Assembly (NCBI RefSeq): GCF_018732085.1
Contig: NZ_CP076103.1
Coordinates: forward strand, 1,736,001-1,800,000
DNA length: 64,000 nucleotides
Source: Lysobacter capsici
GTDB taxonomy: Bacteria; Pseudomonadota; Gammaproteobacteria; Xanthomonadales; Xanthomonadaceae
Direction of reading: 5' to 3'
Shown here: positions 1 to 9,300 of the stretch, piece after piece
How the letters are laid out: each line of letters opens with the position of its first letter
How positions within the stretch are numbered: the first letter of the stretch is position 1
Translations under genes and position numbers: made by a program
Notes under the pieces: generated by a model
What the model saw: the letters and a program-made list of their open reading frames with translations, nothing else
What the model was told of the DNA's origin: nothing
The model's database searches: none

Positions 1-234
1 CATCGGCTCCTTCGCAGCGACCCGACGCGACGAATCGCGTCGATTCGTCTCCACTTGCTGGACGACGTGGGTGGCGTACAGGCGACCCCGCACCGGCGGC
101 ACTCCGTCTACTCGAGCAGGCCCACACGGCTTTGCGCGGCCTGCGGTCGCCATAGGCGAGCCGGCTTCAGCGGCGCCGACAACCACGCAGCGCGAACGCC
201 GGGAACGAGACCCAAGGTGCGATCATTCGACATG

Positions 235-282
235 CCCTTCTCCCGCAAGCGGGAGAAGGTGGCCCGAAGGGCCGGATGAGGG
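235..282. repeat. palindromic repeat of the CTTCTCCCGC/GCGGGAGAAG family
   Basis: The segment holds inverted arms CTTCTCCCGC and GCGGGAGAAG followed by a tail reading GGCCCGAAGGGCCGGATGAGGG. The same unit recurs at 35246-35292, with a degenerate inverted copy at 35170-35213. It is an interspersed extragenic palindrome. Short ORFs crossing it should not be called genes. The rest of 1-453 shows no gene I can support. An lnt gene, often found downstream of corC, is not visible here. Confidence 0.7.
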
Positions 283-453
283 CGCGCCATGCGACTAGCC
301 GCCAAGCCGTCCCGCCAACCTTGATGCAAGTGCGCGCCGGCTTCGACGCATCGGGCTTCAACTCAACGGGCTTAAAGGCGTCGATTTCAACGCACAGGAC
401 TCAAGCCGCACCCGCGCCGGCGCGATAACCGCGACCCGCGCCGCGGCATCGCC

Positions 454-1323
454 TCACAGACTGCCCAACACCCCGACATGAAACGCATGCACCCGCCGCG
501 CATCGGCGCTGGCCACGCGGAACACGAAACGGTCCAGGGTCAGTTCCTCGCCGGCCTCGGGCAGATGCCCGATCGCCGCGGTCACCAGGCCGCCGATCGT
601 GTCGTACTCGTCGTCGTCGAAATGCGCGCCGAAGCGTTCGTTGAAATCGTCGATCGGGGTCAGCGCATCGACCACGTACTGACCGTCGGCCTGGGCCGCG
701 ATCAAGGCGTCGGGGTTCTCGGCTTCGTCGTGCTCGTCGTCGATCTCGCCGACGATCTGTTCCAGCACGTCCTCGATCGTGAGCAGGCCGGCGACGCCGC
801 CGTGCTCGTCGATCACGATCGCCATGTGATTGCGCGACTGGCGGAACTCGCGCAGCAGCACGTCCAGGCGCTTGGATTCGGGAATCAGCACCGCCGGGCG
901 CAGCAGCTCGTGGATGCTGCCCGGACCGTTGTCGGCGACCACGCCGCGCAGCAGGTCCTTGGCCAGCAGGATGCCGAGAATCTCGTCCTTGTCCTCGCCA
1001 TGCACCGGGAAGCGCGAATGGCCGGACTCGACCACCATCTTCATCAGGTCGAGGAACTTGGCATCGGCCGGCAGCGCGATCATCTGCGAGCGCGGGATCA
1101 TCACATCGCCGACGGTGAGGTCGGACACCGCGATCGCGCCTTCCATCATGCGCAAGGTGTCGGCAGCGATCAGCCCGTCGGATTGCGCGTCGCGCAACAA
1201 CTCGACCAGATCTTCGCGGGAACTGGGTTCGCCCGACAGCGCGGAGCTGATGCGGTCGAGCCAGGAGCGCCGTTTCTCGTGGTGTTCCGGCGGGTGGGTG
1301 CTACTACTGTCGTCCTCGGACAT
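454..1323 (-). CDS. corC: CorC/HlyC-family CBS-domain transporter-associated protein
   Basis: A 289-residue soluble protein of the CorC family, associated with magnesium and cobalt efflux. A charged N-terminus is followed by two CBS motifs at about residues 70-195, containing VGDVMIPRSQM and VIDEHGGVAGLLTIEDVLEQIVGEI. The CorC_HlyC transporter-associated domain fills about residues 205-285 (DEYDTIGGLV, with an acidic EIDDEHDE linker before it). There are no membrane segments, as in the short CorC form. In related genomes this gene directly follows phoH-ybeY on the same strand. Here about 10 kb of pilus genes separates it from ybeY. Family assignment is firm; the exact ion specificity is inferred. 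Confidence 0.93.
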   Translation of the reverse strand: MSEDDSSSTHPPEHHEKRRSWLDRISSALSGEPSSREDLVELLRDAQSDGLIAADTLRMMEGAIAVSDLTVGDVMIPRSQMIALPADAKFLDLMKMVVESGHSRFPVHGEDKDEILGILLAKDLLRGVVADNGPGSIHELLRPAVLIPESKRLDVLLREFRQSRNHMAIVIDEHGGVAGLLTIEDVLEQIVGEIDDEHDEAENPDALIAAQADGQYVVDALTPIDDFNERFGAHFDDDEYDTIGGLVTAAIGHLPEAGEELTLDRFVFRVASADARRVHAFHVGVLGSL

Positions 1324-1862
1324 TCGGTTCTTGGCTGCGACCCTCGGGGGGAGGGCGTATGGGCCGCAGTTTAACCCGGACCCGGTTCAGGTGGTGGAAC
1401 GAATGGTTCCGCCAGGGCAGGGGGCTACATCCTGAATAGGCAATCACAGCACGCTCCGCGCGGGTGGACGCGGTTTTGGGGAGGCTGGAGCGAGGGCGGG
1501 CGCAGATCCCTATATCGGCCGATAGCAGGCTGCTTCCGGGCAGCGTATGGAGTTCGCACTCGATACCGGCACCATCGCCGGCGTCACGTTTCGGATGTGA
1601 GGCGAATATCGAGTTTTGGATGGAGGATCGAGTTCATCGCCCTGCATGGCACGAAATGATGAATCCATACGTTCTCAGGGTCCTCCTGCATTTTCGAAGG
1701 ACAGCACATGAAATCTGATTTTGAGTGCTTTCATGTGACGTTTTTACGTCAGATACAAGCCCGGTCTTCCGCTTGCTCTCGTCGATATACCGCTTATCGG
1801 CGTGGCTGTCCTCTAACCCGGCTCCGCGGAGATGTATGTCTCAGGAGAACGTGGAAGCGGAA
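1324..1862. other. intergenic region between corC and the pilin cluster, no gene supported
   Basis: This 539-base stretch lies between the divergent corC and first pilin genes and must hold promoters for both. It is visibly less GC-rich from about 1610 to 1850 than the flanking housekeeping genes. Short ORFs here have no recognisable domain and no good ribosome binding site. A possible upstream ATG for the pilin at 1836 lies in it, preceded by GCGGAGATGT. Confidence 0.5.
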
Positions 1863-2390
1863 ATGCACACTCGTCATACCGGCGGCTTTACCGTGATCGA
1901 ACTGTTGGTTGCCGTCGCGCTCATCGGAATTCTGGCCGCGTTCGCGGTGCCGAGCATGCGCGATGCCTGGAATTCCAACCGTGTCGCCGTATCGGCCAAT
2001 GAACTGGTCGCCGCGGTCAGCCTCGCTCGCAATGTGGGGTTCCGTAACTCGCACGGTGGCCATGCCTGCGCCAGTGTCGACGGAACGAGTTGCAGCGACG
2101 ATTGGAGCGACGGCTGGATCGTATGGACCGATCGCGACGGCGATGGGACGCCTTCCTCGGCCGAGGTACTGCGTCAGGTATCGGCCCCGGGTCGAATCGA
2201 AATCATCGCGACCGGTCTGCCCGGTCGCGGCAACGTGCTCTCATTCGACGAGCGCGGCCGCCTCGTGGGAGCGGCGTCACCCCGCTTTACCCTCACACCG
2301 ATGACATGCACTCCCGGCGCCGTAATCGTCCGCAGGATCGTGGTGAGCAGAAGCGGACGTGTCCAGCTGGATCGTGACGTCTGCGTTTGA
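1863..2390 (+). CDS. type IV prepilin-like protein, FimT/GspH type
   Basis: A 175-residue minor pilin-like protein. The ATG at 1863 gives an eight-residue leader MHTRHTGG, then the prepilin cleavage site and a hydrophobic helix starting FTVIELLVAVALIGILAAF, with the conserved Glu at +5. The globular part carries paired cysteines and the GspH-type GWIVWTDRDGDGTP loop. An in-frame ATG at 1836 with a better GGAG site would give a 17-residue leader and is the alternative start. It would be processed by PilD and placed in the pilus tip-priming complex. It is the first gene of pilus cluster 1 and is absent from the matching position of cluster 2. Confidence 0.82.
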   Translation: MHTRHTGGFTVIELLVAVALIGILAAFAVPSMRDAWNSNRVAVSANELVAAVSLARNVGFRNSHGGHACASVDGTSCSDDWSDGWIVWTDRDGDGTPSSAEVLRQVSAPGRIEIIATGLPGRGNVLSFDERGRLVGAASPRFTLTPMTCTPGAVIVRRIVVSRSGRVQLDRDVCV

Positions 2391-2574
2391 GCTGGCCGAC
2401 GCGAAACCCGGCGCCGCGAATAAGCGCCGTGACGATCGATGTTGATCTGGCGAATGGGTCCACCGGATTGAATGAGCTCACGATCCCGGGCCATTGCTCG
2501 ATCTCACCGTTCCCGGTTCCACGCACCGACGGATCACGCGATGAAATTCGATGCCGAAGCCTGCCTCCTTTCGG

Positions 2575-3102
2575 CTAGATACATAGCCGATCGTTATCGG
2601 CGGTGACCTCGGCGACACGGAATCGTCCCGCGTTCGAAAGTGCAAGCGACCCGATCGCATTGGGCCGGCGCGAGCAGAGAGTGAACGTGACATTGGTTCC
2701 CGCGCTGTCGCCTTGTGGTTGAAAGACGATGCGCTTGCGGCCTTCAGTGCTGTACAGCCGCAAGCCGCCAGCGACCGGTGCGAAGCGCCGGATCACGATG
2801 TCATGGCGGCCGGCTCGTCGATCGTTGTCGATGTCGGCGAAGATCAGCCAACCTCCGCTCCAGTCCATCGTTTCCTTGCAATCGCCTGTCTCATTCACAG
2901 GGCAGATGATGGTGACGCTTCCACTGGCCACCGCCTGGCGCGTCGCGGTCAGAAAACTTTCGCCCAGCAGGGTTTGCGTGTGGGCGACATGGGCGCGATC
3001 GACGATCCGGCCCAGTGCGGGCAGTGCGACCCCCAGCAACAGCGTGGCGATCATCAGCGCCACCACCACTTCGACAAGAGACAATCCTCGCATCCGCCGC
3101 AT
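2575..3102 (-). CDS. reverse-strand GspH/FimT-like pseudopilin, cluster 1
   Basis: A 175-residue pseudopilin read against the rest of the cluster. The ATG at 3102 has AAAGGA six bases upstream, which favours it over the ATG at 3108. The leader is MRRMRG, followed by LSLVEVVVALMIATLLLGVA with Glu at +5. The globular region has a CPVNETGDCK cysteine pair, a WSGGWLIFADIDNDRR loop and a terminal NDRLCI. It faces the 1863 gene tail to tail and is divergent from fimT at 3537. A comparable inverted pseudopilin heads cluster 2 at 48120-48653. It is probably a minor pilin or pilus-assembly subunit; the exact role is unknown. Confidence 0.82.
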   Translation of the reverse strand: MRRMRGLSLVEVVVALMIATLLLGVALPALGRIVDRAHVAHTQTLLGESFLTATRQAVASGSVTIICPVNETGDCKETMDWSGGWLIFADIDNDRRAGRHDIVIRRFAPVAGGLRLYSTEGRKRIVFQPQGDSAGTNVTFTLCSRRPNAIGSLALSNAGRFRVAEVTADNDRLCI

Positions 3103-3536
3103 ATGCATTCCTTTGCATGTAGAGATCTGCAGCTTGGCAGTCCGGATCGGACGCGTGAACCGGAGATTGTCTCGAACCGGTGTCGGAGTACGCCCGCGCG
3201 ATGTTGGGAATTCGCCCGCTGCTAAAGAAGCGAGCGAATGAATCGATTGCCAGCGGCGTCATTCGGCAGTATTCGAGTGCCTTTCCGTGCCGGTTACGTG
3301 CTTGCTGTGTTCCCTGGCACTTAGAGACAAACTTGATGCAGATCCATCGCGTTGATGCCGCTTGGCGATCAAAAAAGCGGTATGTGGTGATATCAAATGT
3401 TTATTGCTGATTGTTATCACATCAATTGTGTATCGTTCGCCGTTTACCCGAACGCTTGAACCGTTCGTCCCTCGAAAGATAGTGATCAGCGTTGAGTCGT
3501 CGTTAACTTCCACGCGAAGTTAGTCAGGGGCTCGCC
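3103..3536. promoter_or_regulatory. AT-rich divergent regulatory region between two pilin genes
   Basis: This 434-base gap separates two divergent pilin genes. From about 3370 to 3445 it is strikingly AT-rich for this genome and includes GTGATA near 3386 and TATCAC near 3415 as an imperfect inverted pair, followed by TCAATTGTG. Such TGTGA/TCACA-like half sites resemble CRP/Clp-type operators, but the spacing does not match the standard site. No gene is supported. The fimT ribosome site AGGGG lies at 3527-3531. Confidence 0.4.
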
Positions 3537-4094
3537 ATGAAATCGAAGCGTTCCGCCGGATTCACGCTGCTCGAGTTGATAGTCGCGGTGACCGTGGCCG
3601 CCATCATGTTGGCCATGGCGGTGCCCAGCCTGGTTTCCACCATCAACCGCAACCGACTCAGCGGAACCGCCAACGAACTGGTCGCTTCGTTGCAGTACGC
3701 GCGCTTGGAGGCCATCAAGCGCAACGCCAGCGTCGAAGTCTGCCGAAGCGCCGATCAAAGCACGTGCAGCAGCGGCTCCGGGCCTTGGGCCGCCTGGATC
3801 GTGGTCGTCCCCGACGGCGACGGTAACGGCACGGCCAATGATTCGCGAGTGCTTCAGTCCTTCCAGGTGAAATCGCCGGTCGAAGTCCGCAGCGCAGTCG
3901 GCAACGGCAAATTCACCTATCGGCCGGACGGATTCGCGCGTGCCAGCGATGCGCCTCGCGGCGCTTTCCTGAACACCAGTTTCGATATTTGCATCGCGAC
4001 CAGGTATCCGGCGCAGAACCTGCGCCGCGTGCGGCTGGTTTCCGGCGGACGCGTCGCGACCGATTCCCTCGACGGCAATGGACGGTGCAGTTGA
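3537..4094 (+). CDS. fimT: FimT/GspH-family minor pilin, cluster 1
   Basis: A 185-residue prepilin. The leader is MKSKRSAG, followed by FTLLELIVAVTVAAIMLAMA with Glu at +5, a classical PilD substrate. The GspH domain contains ANELVASLQYARLEAIKRN, the cysteine pair in EVCRSADQSTC and the loop WAAWIVVVPDGDGNG. The gene starts the co-directional run fimT-pilV-pilW-pilX-pilY1-pilE. Its stop is one base before the ATG of pilV, so the two are translationally linked. The minor pilins are expected to form the priming complex that carries PilY1 at the pilus tip. Confidence 0.9.
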   Translation: MKSKRSAGFTLLELIVAVTVAAIMLAMAVPSLVSTINRNRLSGTANELVASLQYARLEAIKRNASVEVCRSADQSTCSSGSGPWAAWIVVVPDGDGNGTANDSRVLQSFQVKSPVEVRSAVGNGKFTYRPDGFARASDAPRGAFLNTSFDICIATRYPAQNLRRVRLVSGGRVATDSLDGNGRCS

Positions 4095-4095
4095 C

Positions 4096-4623
4096 ATGCA
4101 TACACGAGAATCGAAAAAACTCCGATCGGCGAAGCCTGCGATGGCTAAGCCCTCGCGGCGCCTGCAGGCCGGCGTCGGTCTGGTCGAAATTCTGGTCGCG
4201 GTGCTGGTGCTGGGTTTCGGCCTACTGGGCGTGGCCGCGATGCAGAGCCTTGCGTTGAGGAACAGCCAGAGTTCCATGCAGCGCACCCAGGCCGTCGTGC
4301 AGGCCTATGCCATCGTCGATTCGATGCGCGCCAACGCCGCAGAGGCCAAGAAGGGCGCCTACAACATGGCCGCGCCGCGCTGCGCGAATGGCGTGATACC
4401 CAAGCCCGACTCGACCGCGACCCTGGCCGTCGCCGACCAGGCGGCATGGATGCAGGGCCTTGCCGCGAGTTTGGGCGCGCGCGATTCGACCTGCGGTCAG
4501 GTGACTTGCGACAGCGCCGGCGTCTGTACGGTCAACGTGCGCTGGGACGATACGCGTGGCGGGACCGCCGGCGGCGAATCGAATGCGGACAAATTGACTT
4601 ACACCTTGCAGGTACGGCTATGA
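4096..4623 (+). CDS. pilV: type IV pilus minor pilin PilV, cluster 1
   Basis: A 175-residue PilV-type prepilin. After a basic N-terminus (MHTRESKK...RLQAG) comes VGLVEILVAVLVLGFGLLG, with Glu at +5, then AAMQSLALRNSQ, the usual PilV helix extension. The ATG at 4141 would give an 11-residue leader and is the main alternative start. The last base of its TGA lies in the ATGA shared with pilW, so translation is coupled. PilV works with FimT, PilW, PilX and PilE as a minor-pilin set in pilus assembly. Cysteines in CGQVTCDSAGVC probably form disulfides in the periplasm. Confidence 0.9.
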   Translation: MHTRESKKLRSAKPAMAKPSRRLQAGVGLVEILVAVLVLGFGLLGVAAMQSLALRNSQSSMQRTQAVVQAYAIVDSMRANAAEAKKGAYNMAAPRCANGVIPKPDSTATLAVADQAAWMQGLAASLGARDSTCGQVTCDSAGVCTVNVRWDDTRGGTAGGESNADKLTYTLQVRL

Positions 4624-5642
4624 GCGCCCCCTGGTATCGCCCGAGCGCGGCGCGCCGAGCATCGGGTTTCAGTGTGATCGAACTGATGATCGCCCTGGTG
4701 CTCGGATTGCTGTTGACCATGGGGGCGCTGTCGATCTTCCTGTCCGGGCGGGCCGCGTTTCGTACGACTGAAGATTTGTCTCGTGTGCAGGAAGCCGGGC
4801 GCATCGCCTTCGAGTTGATGGCCAGAGACGTGCGCGAAGCCGGCGCAAACCACTGTGCGTCCACGATTCGTCTCGGCAACGTGGTAACGGAGCGCGACAA
4901 CGCATTCTGGACGAACTGGAACAACAGTCTGACCGGCGTTGGAGGTTCAACCGCATTCGCCACGCCCGCGTTCGGATTCGGCAGCGCCGCTGGCAGCAGG
5001 GCATCCGGAACGGACGGTCTGGAAATTCACTCCACCGAAGATCTCGGCTTGTATCTCACCGCGCCGATGACGGCCAAGGACTCCGATCTGACCGTCAGCG
5101 CCGTTCCCGGGGATGTCAAAGCCAACGACGTGCTGATGGTCTGCGATTTCCGCCTCGCCTCTGTGTTCAAGGCGACCAGCGTGGGCGCGAATGCGATCGC
5201 GCATGGGAGCGGCGGCAACTGCAGCGCCGGCTTCAGTCGCGAAACCGCGCTGCTGTGCAAGGACGATTCCGCGATTCCCGACGCGTCCTGGCATAGATAC
5301 GGCGCCAGCGCCATCGTCGTCAGGCCTCATCTGGTGCGCTGGTTCGTCGGCAACAACGACAGCGGGGGCAGATCGCTGTACCGCGCGTTGGTCGATTCCA
5401 AGGGGATTCAATCGACGCCGGATGAAGTGGCCGAGGGTGTGAATCAAATGGACCTGACTTATCTCGTGAATGGTCGGACCGATTATCAGCCGGCCGCGTC
5501 GATCGCCGCCGCCGACTGGGTCAAGGTCAAGGCCGCGCGCGTGGTGTTGACGCTCGAAAGCGAGCGCAAAAGCGGTGTCGGCAACGAAAGCATCAGCCGC
5601 AGCGTCACCGCGGTGCTGGCCATGCGCAATCGAAACCTGTAA
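4620..5642 (+). CDS. pilW: type IV pilus minor pilin PilW, cluster 1
   Basis: A 340-residue PilW family protein. The leader ends in RRASG, followed by FSVIELMIALVLGLLLTMGA with Glu at +5. The extended helix FRTTEDLSRVQEAGRIAFEL and the following LMARDVREAGANHC are hallmarks of PilW. The C-terminal part contains the acidic DEVAEGVNQMDLTYLV segment typical of the family. Its start overlaps pilV by four bases (ATGA), and a spacer of about 11 bases leads to pilX. It is a large minor pilin expected in the tip complex with PilX and PilY1. Confidence 0.92.
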   Translation: MSAPWYRPSAARRASGFSVIELMIALVLGLLLTMGALSIFLSGRAAFRTTEDLSRVQEAGRIAFELMARDVREAGANHCASTIRLGNVVTERDNAFWTNWNNSLTGVGGSTAFATPAFGFGSAAGSRASGTDGLEIHSTEDLGLYLTAPMTAKDSDLTVSAVPGDVKANDVLMVCDFRLASVFKATSVGANAIAHGSGGNCSAGFSRETALLCKDDSAIPDASWHRYGASAIVVRPHLVRWFVGNNDSGGRSLYRALVDSKGIQSTPDEVAEGVNQMDLTYLVNGRTDYQPAASIAAADWVKVKAARVVLTLESERKSGVGNESISRSVTAVLAMRNRNL

Positions 5643-5653
5643 GGAACATCGCC

Positions 5654-6244
5654 ATGTCATCACGCCGATCTTCGTTCGCCGTTCGTTCCAGTCAGAAAGG
5701 CGCGGCCTTGGCCGTCATCATGATCATGCTCCTGGTCATGATGCTGCTCGGGCTCGCCATATTGCGCAGCACCATGCTTGAAGAGCGAATGAGTGCCGGC
5801 ATGTACGACCGCGGCATCGCGTTCGAGTCGGCCGAGCGCGCATTGCGTGAAGCCGAGTTGTCCGTGGATGCCGCGGTGAAAAACGGCAGCCTGATCGGCA
5901 GAGACTGCTCCGTGCCGACAACGGCCTGTCCCACGGTCCCGGCCGATACCTATACCGGTGGCGGCAGCGCGTGCGCGGACGCTTCTGGAGTCGGCTGCTG
6001 GGCCAACGCCAGCGTCGGTGATTCCAAAGTGCCCGCCGCGGGTACGCCGCAGTACTACGTCGAATTCATGGGGCGGCGTACCAGTGCCGACGACATGGGC
6101 GATGTCAACGGCAACCCATACGAGCCAGGAAGCGTGCCGCAGGCCACAGCCGCCTTTTATCGCGTAACCGCGCGAAGCCACGATCCGTCCAAAGCTTCCG
6201 ATCGCGCTGTCGTGGTGCTGCAGTCCACCTTGATGAGCTACTGA
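5654..6244 (+). CDS. pilX: type IV pilus assembly protein PilX, cluster 1
   Basis: A 196-residue PilX. The start has AAGGA seven bases upstream. The PilX N-terminal domain is clear: KGAALAVIMIMLLVMMLLGL, then LEERMSAGMYDRGIAFESAE and RALREAE. Unlike the other pilins it lacks the +5 Glu, which is usual for PilX. The C-terminal part has several cysteines. The following PilY1 gene begins within about 65 bases. PilX proteins interact with PilY1 and influence surface attachment and aggregation in other species; that role is carried over by homology. Confidence 0.9.
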   Translation: MSSRRSSFAVRSSQKGAALAVIMIMLLVMMLLGLAILRSTMLEERMSAGMYDRGIAFESAERALREAELSVDAAVKNGSLIGRDCSVPTTACPTVPADTYTGGGSACADASGVGCWANASVGDSKVPAAGTPQYYVEFMGRRTSADDMGDVNGNPYEPGSVPQATAAFYRVTARSHDPSKASDRAVVVLQSTLMSY

Positions 6245-6308
6245 CATGAGACTGCGACTACTCGGCGAAATATCTGAAACCAACACGCGTCCGCTCGGGA
6301 GCAACAGC

Positions 6309-9300
6309 ATGAGATCTTTCGGTAAGCGTTGCATCGGGCGTGTTCGCGATCTGGCGCCGCGACTGGCGGTCGTCCTCATTGGCGTGTTGGCCGCGCTCAG
6401 CGCGACGCCAGCAGTGTCGGAGGTGCCGATCCAATCCAGGCCGTTGGCGCTGGGTAACGATGTGCCCAACAATCTTGTATTGGTGCCCTCGGTCGAGTAT
6501 CCCACTGTCAACGCCAAGGCCAACTTCACCATGGTCGGCGACGTGGACGTTTACAATACAGGCATAACGTATGTGGGTTATTTCGATTCCGCCAAGTGTT
6601 ACAAATACAATTTTGCTGCCAACGAGAAAGATCGTTTTTTCGAGCCGATTGGTGTAACAGCCAATCACCAATGCTCCGGGGCGCAGAAGCAATGGAGCGG
6701 AAACTTCTTGAACTGGGCCGTCACCCAGACCATCGATCCGTTCCGTAAGGCGCTGACAGGTGGCTATCGCGTTCGCGACGATGCGACGCAGGTATGGTTG
6801 GAAAAGGCGAGGCATGATAATAACGACTACGGCAAGGATTTCTTCCCGGATGTAGGGATTCCGGCTGCCGAGATTCAGAGCGTGTTTCCTGCCAGCGCTC
6901 AATGGCCGTTGCGTATGAAGGTGCGTAACCTGGGCAACAAGATGCGCTTCACTCGGGATGGTTCTGGCAACGTCGACGGCACTAATGCGGTTTCTTATAA
7001 CCCAGCTACACATACCCTCAGCGGAAAGGCCGGTTCGGCCAACGACACGACCATATATGAGGTAAGCGTGCGGGTCGCTGTCTGTGTCAATTCGGGCGCG
7101 GTAAAGCCCGAGGCGAATTGCAAGCAATACGGTAACGCGTGGAAGCCGGAAGGCCTGATTCAGAAATATAACGACAAATTGCGTTTCGGCATATTCGGTT
7201 ATTTGAACGACTCCAGCCCAGATCGCGACGGCGGCGTCCTTCGGGCCAGACAGAAGTACGTTGGGCCGTACAGCTACGATCCCGTGGCGGGGCCGAAGGA
7301 CAACCCCAATAAAGAGTGGGATCCCGTCACCGGTATACAGCTTGGCGCTTATAATAATCCGGATCCGGTTGACGCAACGGCGACCAATACTCGCAACAAC
7401 ACCAGCGTCGTAGTCAATAGCGGTGTTATCAATTATCTCAACAAGTTCGCGCAGACCACCACCAACGACGCCAAGGGGGCGGATAACGTCAGCGAGCTTT
7501 ACTATGCGGCGGTGCGGTACTTCAGGGGGCAGGACAATGTTCCCGAATACACCGCTATTCCGGCCGGACAGGCGGCCAAACAGACCGACCTGTTTCCGGT
7601 GATCACCGACTGGGTCAATCCGGTCCAGTATCAGTGCCAGCGCAACGTGGCGGTCGGCATCGGCGATACCTATACCCATCTGGATAGAAATCTGCCCGGG
7701 TCGACGAAGAAGGATTCAGCCCCGGCCATGCCGCCGAAGTTGGCGGCCGATACGATGGTCAATGTCGAGACCGCGCTTGGAAATTTGTTCAGGCTGGAGG
7801 GTATTGGTAAATCGCCCGCGGTCACTTTCAATCCTGGTGGCAATGCCAACTCTGGTTTCATAGCCGGGCTCGCGTATTACTCGCATACCAAGGACATGCA
7901 GCCGAACATGCCCGGAATGCAGACCTTGAGTACTTATTGGGTCGATGTTCTTCCCTTTAAGGTGGTGGTGAAACGCGAAGACAATCAGTACTACCTCGCA
8001 ACTAAATACGGCGGCTTCGATGTGCCGGCGGGATTTGATCCGGATACGCGCGTCGATCCACTCCCGGATGCTTTGTGGACAGATGGCGACAAGGTCGGGC
8101 TCGACAATCAGGTGAATGAGAAGCGCCCGCGCAATTTCTACGTGGCCTACCAAGCCGAACAGATGGTGTCCGGCCTGACCCGGGCCTTTGAAAGTGCCGG
8201 CGCCGATCGCCGTGGCGCGGCTGCGGGTCTCGGTACCAATGGCGCGACATTGGAGCAGGGTGCGACGATCTATTCGCCGACCTACTTCAATGACTGGCAC
8301 GGCGATTTGACGTCGTACCGGATCGATCCGGTCACCAAGGCGAACATTCCGGTCTGGACGGCAGGCGCGGTCGTCCCGGCGCCGGCTGCTCGGAAGATAT
8401 TCGCCAACAGCGACGGCTATCGCGAATTCCTGTACGACCTGTTGTCGGCTACCGACAAGACGAACCTCGGGAGCGGCAACTTCTCGGGTGCGACCGCGGC
8501 CGACGTTGTGGACTACCTGCGAGGAGTGCGAACCAAAGAAGTCTCCAATGGCGGCCCCTTGCGCAATCGCGGCGGCGTGCTGGGTGATTTCGTCAACTCG
8601 TCGCCGGTTTATGTCGGCAAGCCCTCGCCGAACCAGTACAGCTATGCGACGTTTGCCGGCGGTGGCAAGGCGTATAACGACTTCGCCGCGGCCAAGGCAG
8701 CGCGCACGCCGCTCGTGTATGTCGGCGGCAATGACGGCATGTTGCATGGGTTCAATGCGGCCACGGGTGTGGAGGCGTATGCCTTCGTGCCCGCTGCGGC
8801 CCTCAGTATCCCGGGTGGTCTGGCCGGGTACGCGACACCCGGTTATCCGCATCGCTATTTCGTGGACGGTGAGCTCACCGTGGCCGACGTCTACCTCGGC
8901 GGCGCCTGGAAGACCGTGCTCGTAGGGACCATGGGGCGTGGCGGGAAGGGGGTTTTCGCACTCGACATCACCGATCCGGGCGACATCAAGTTCCTGTGGG
9001 AAAAGTACGGCGCGCAGGTCCCGAGCCTGGGCAACAACCTGGGCAAGCCGGTGATCGCGCAGACGGCCAATGGGGTCTGGCGGGTCCTGCTGGGCAACGG
9101 TCCCAACAGCACGGACGGAAAGGCGCAATTGGTGAGCTTGGATGTGGCTACGGGGGCAGTGAGCACGATCGATACCGCAGTTGGTTCGGATAACGGCTTG
9201 TCCGGTGTGCGGACCTGGGATTCCAACGCAGACGGTTTCATCGACAGCGCCTACGCCGGTGACTTCAAGGGCAATCTGTGGAAGTTCAGCAACATCGGCA

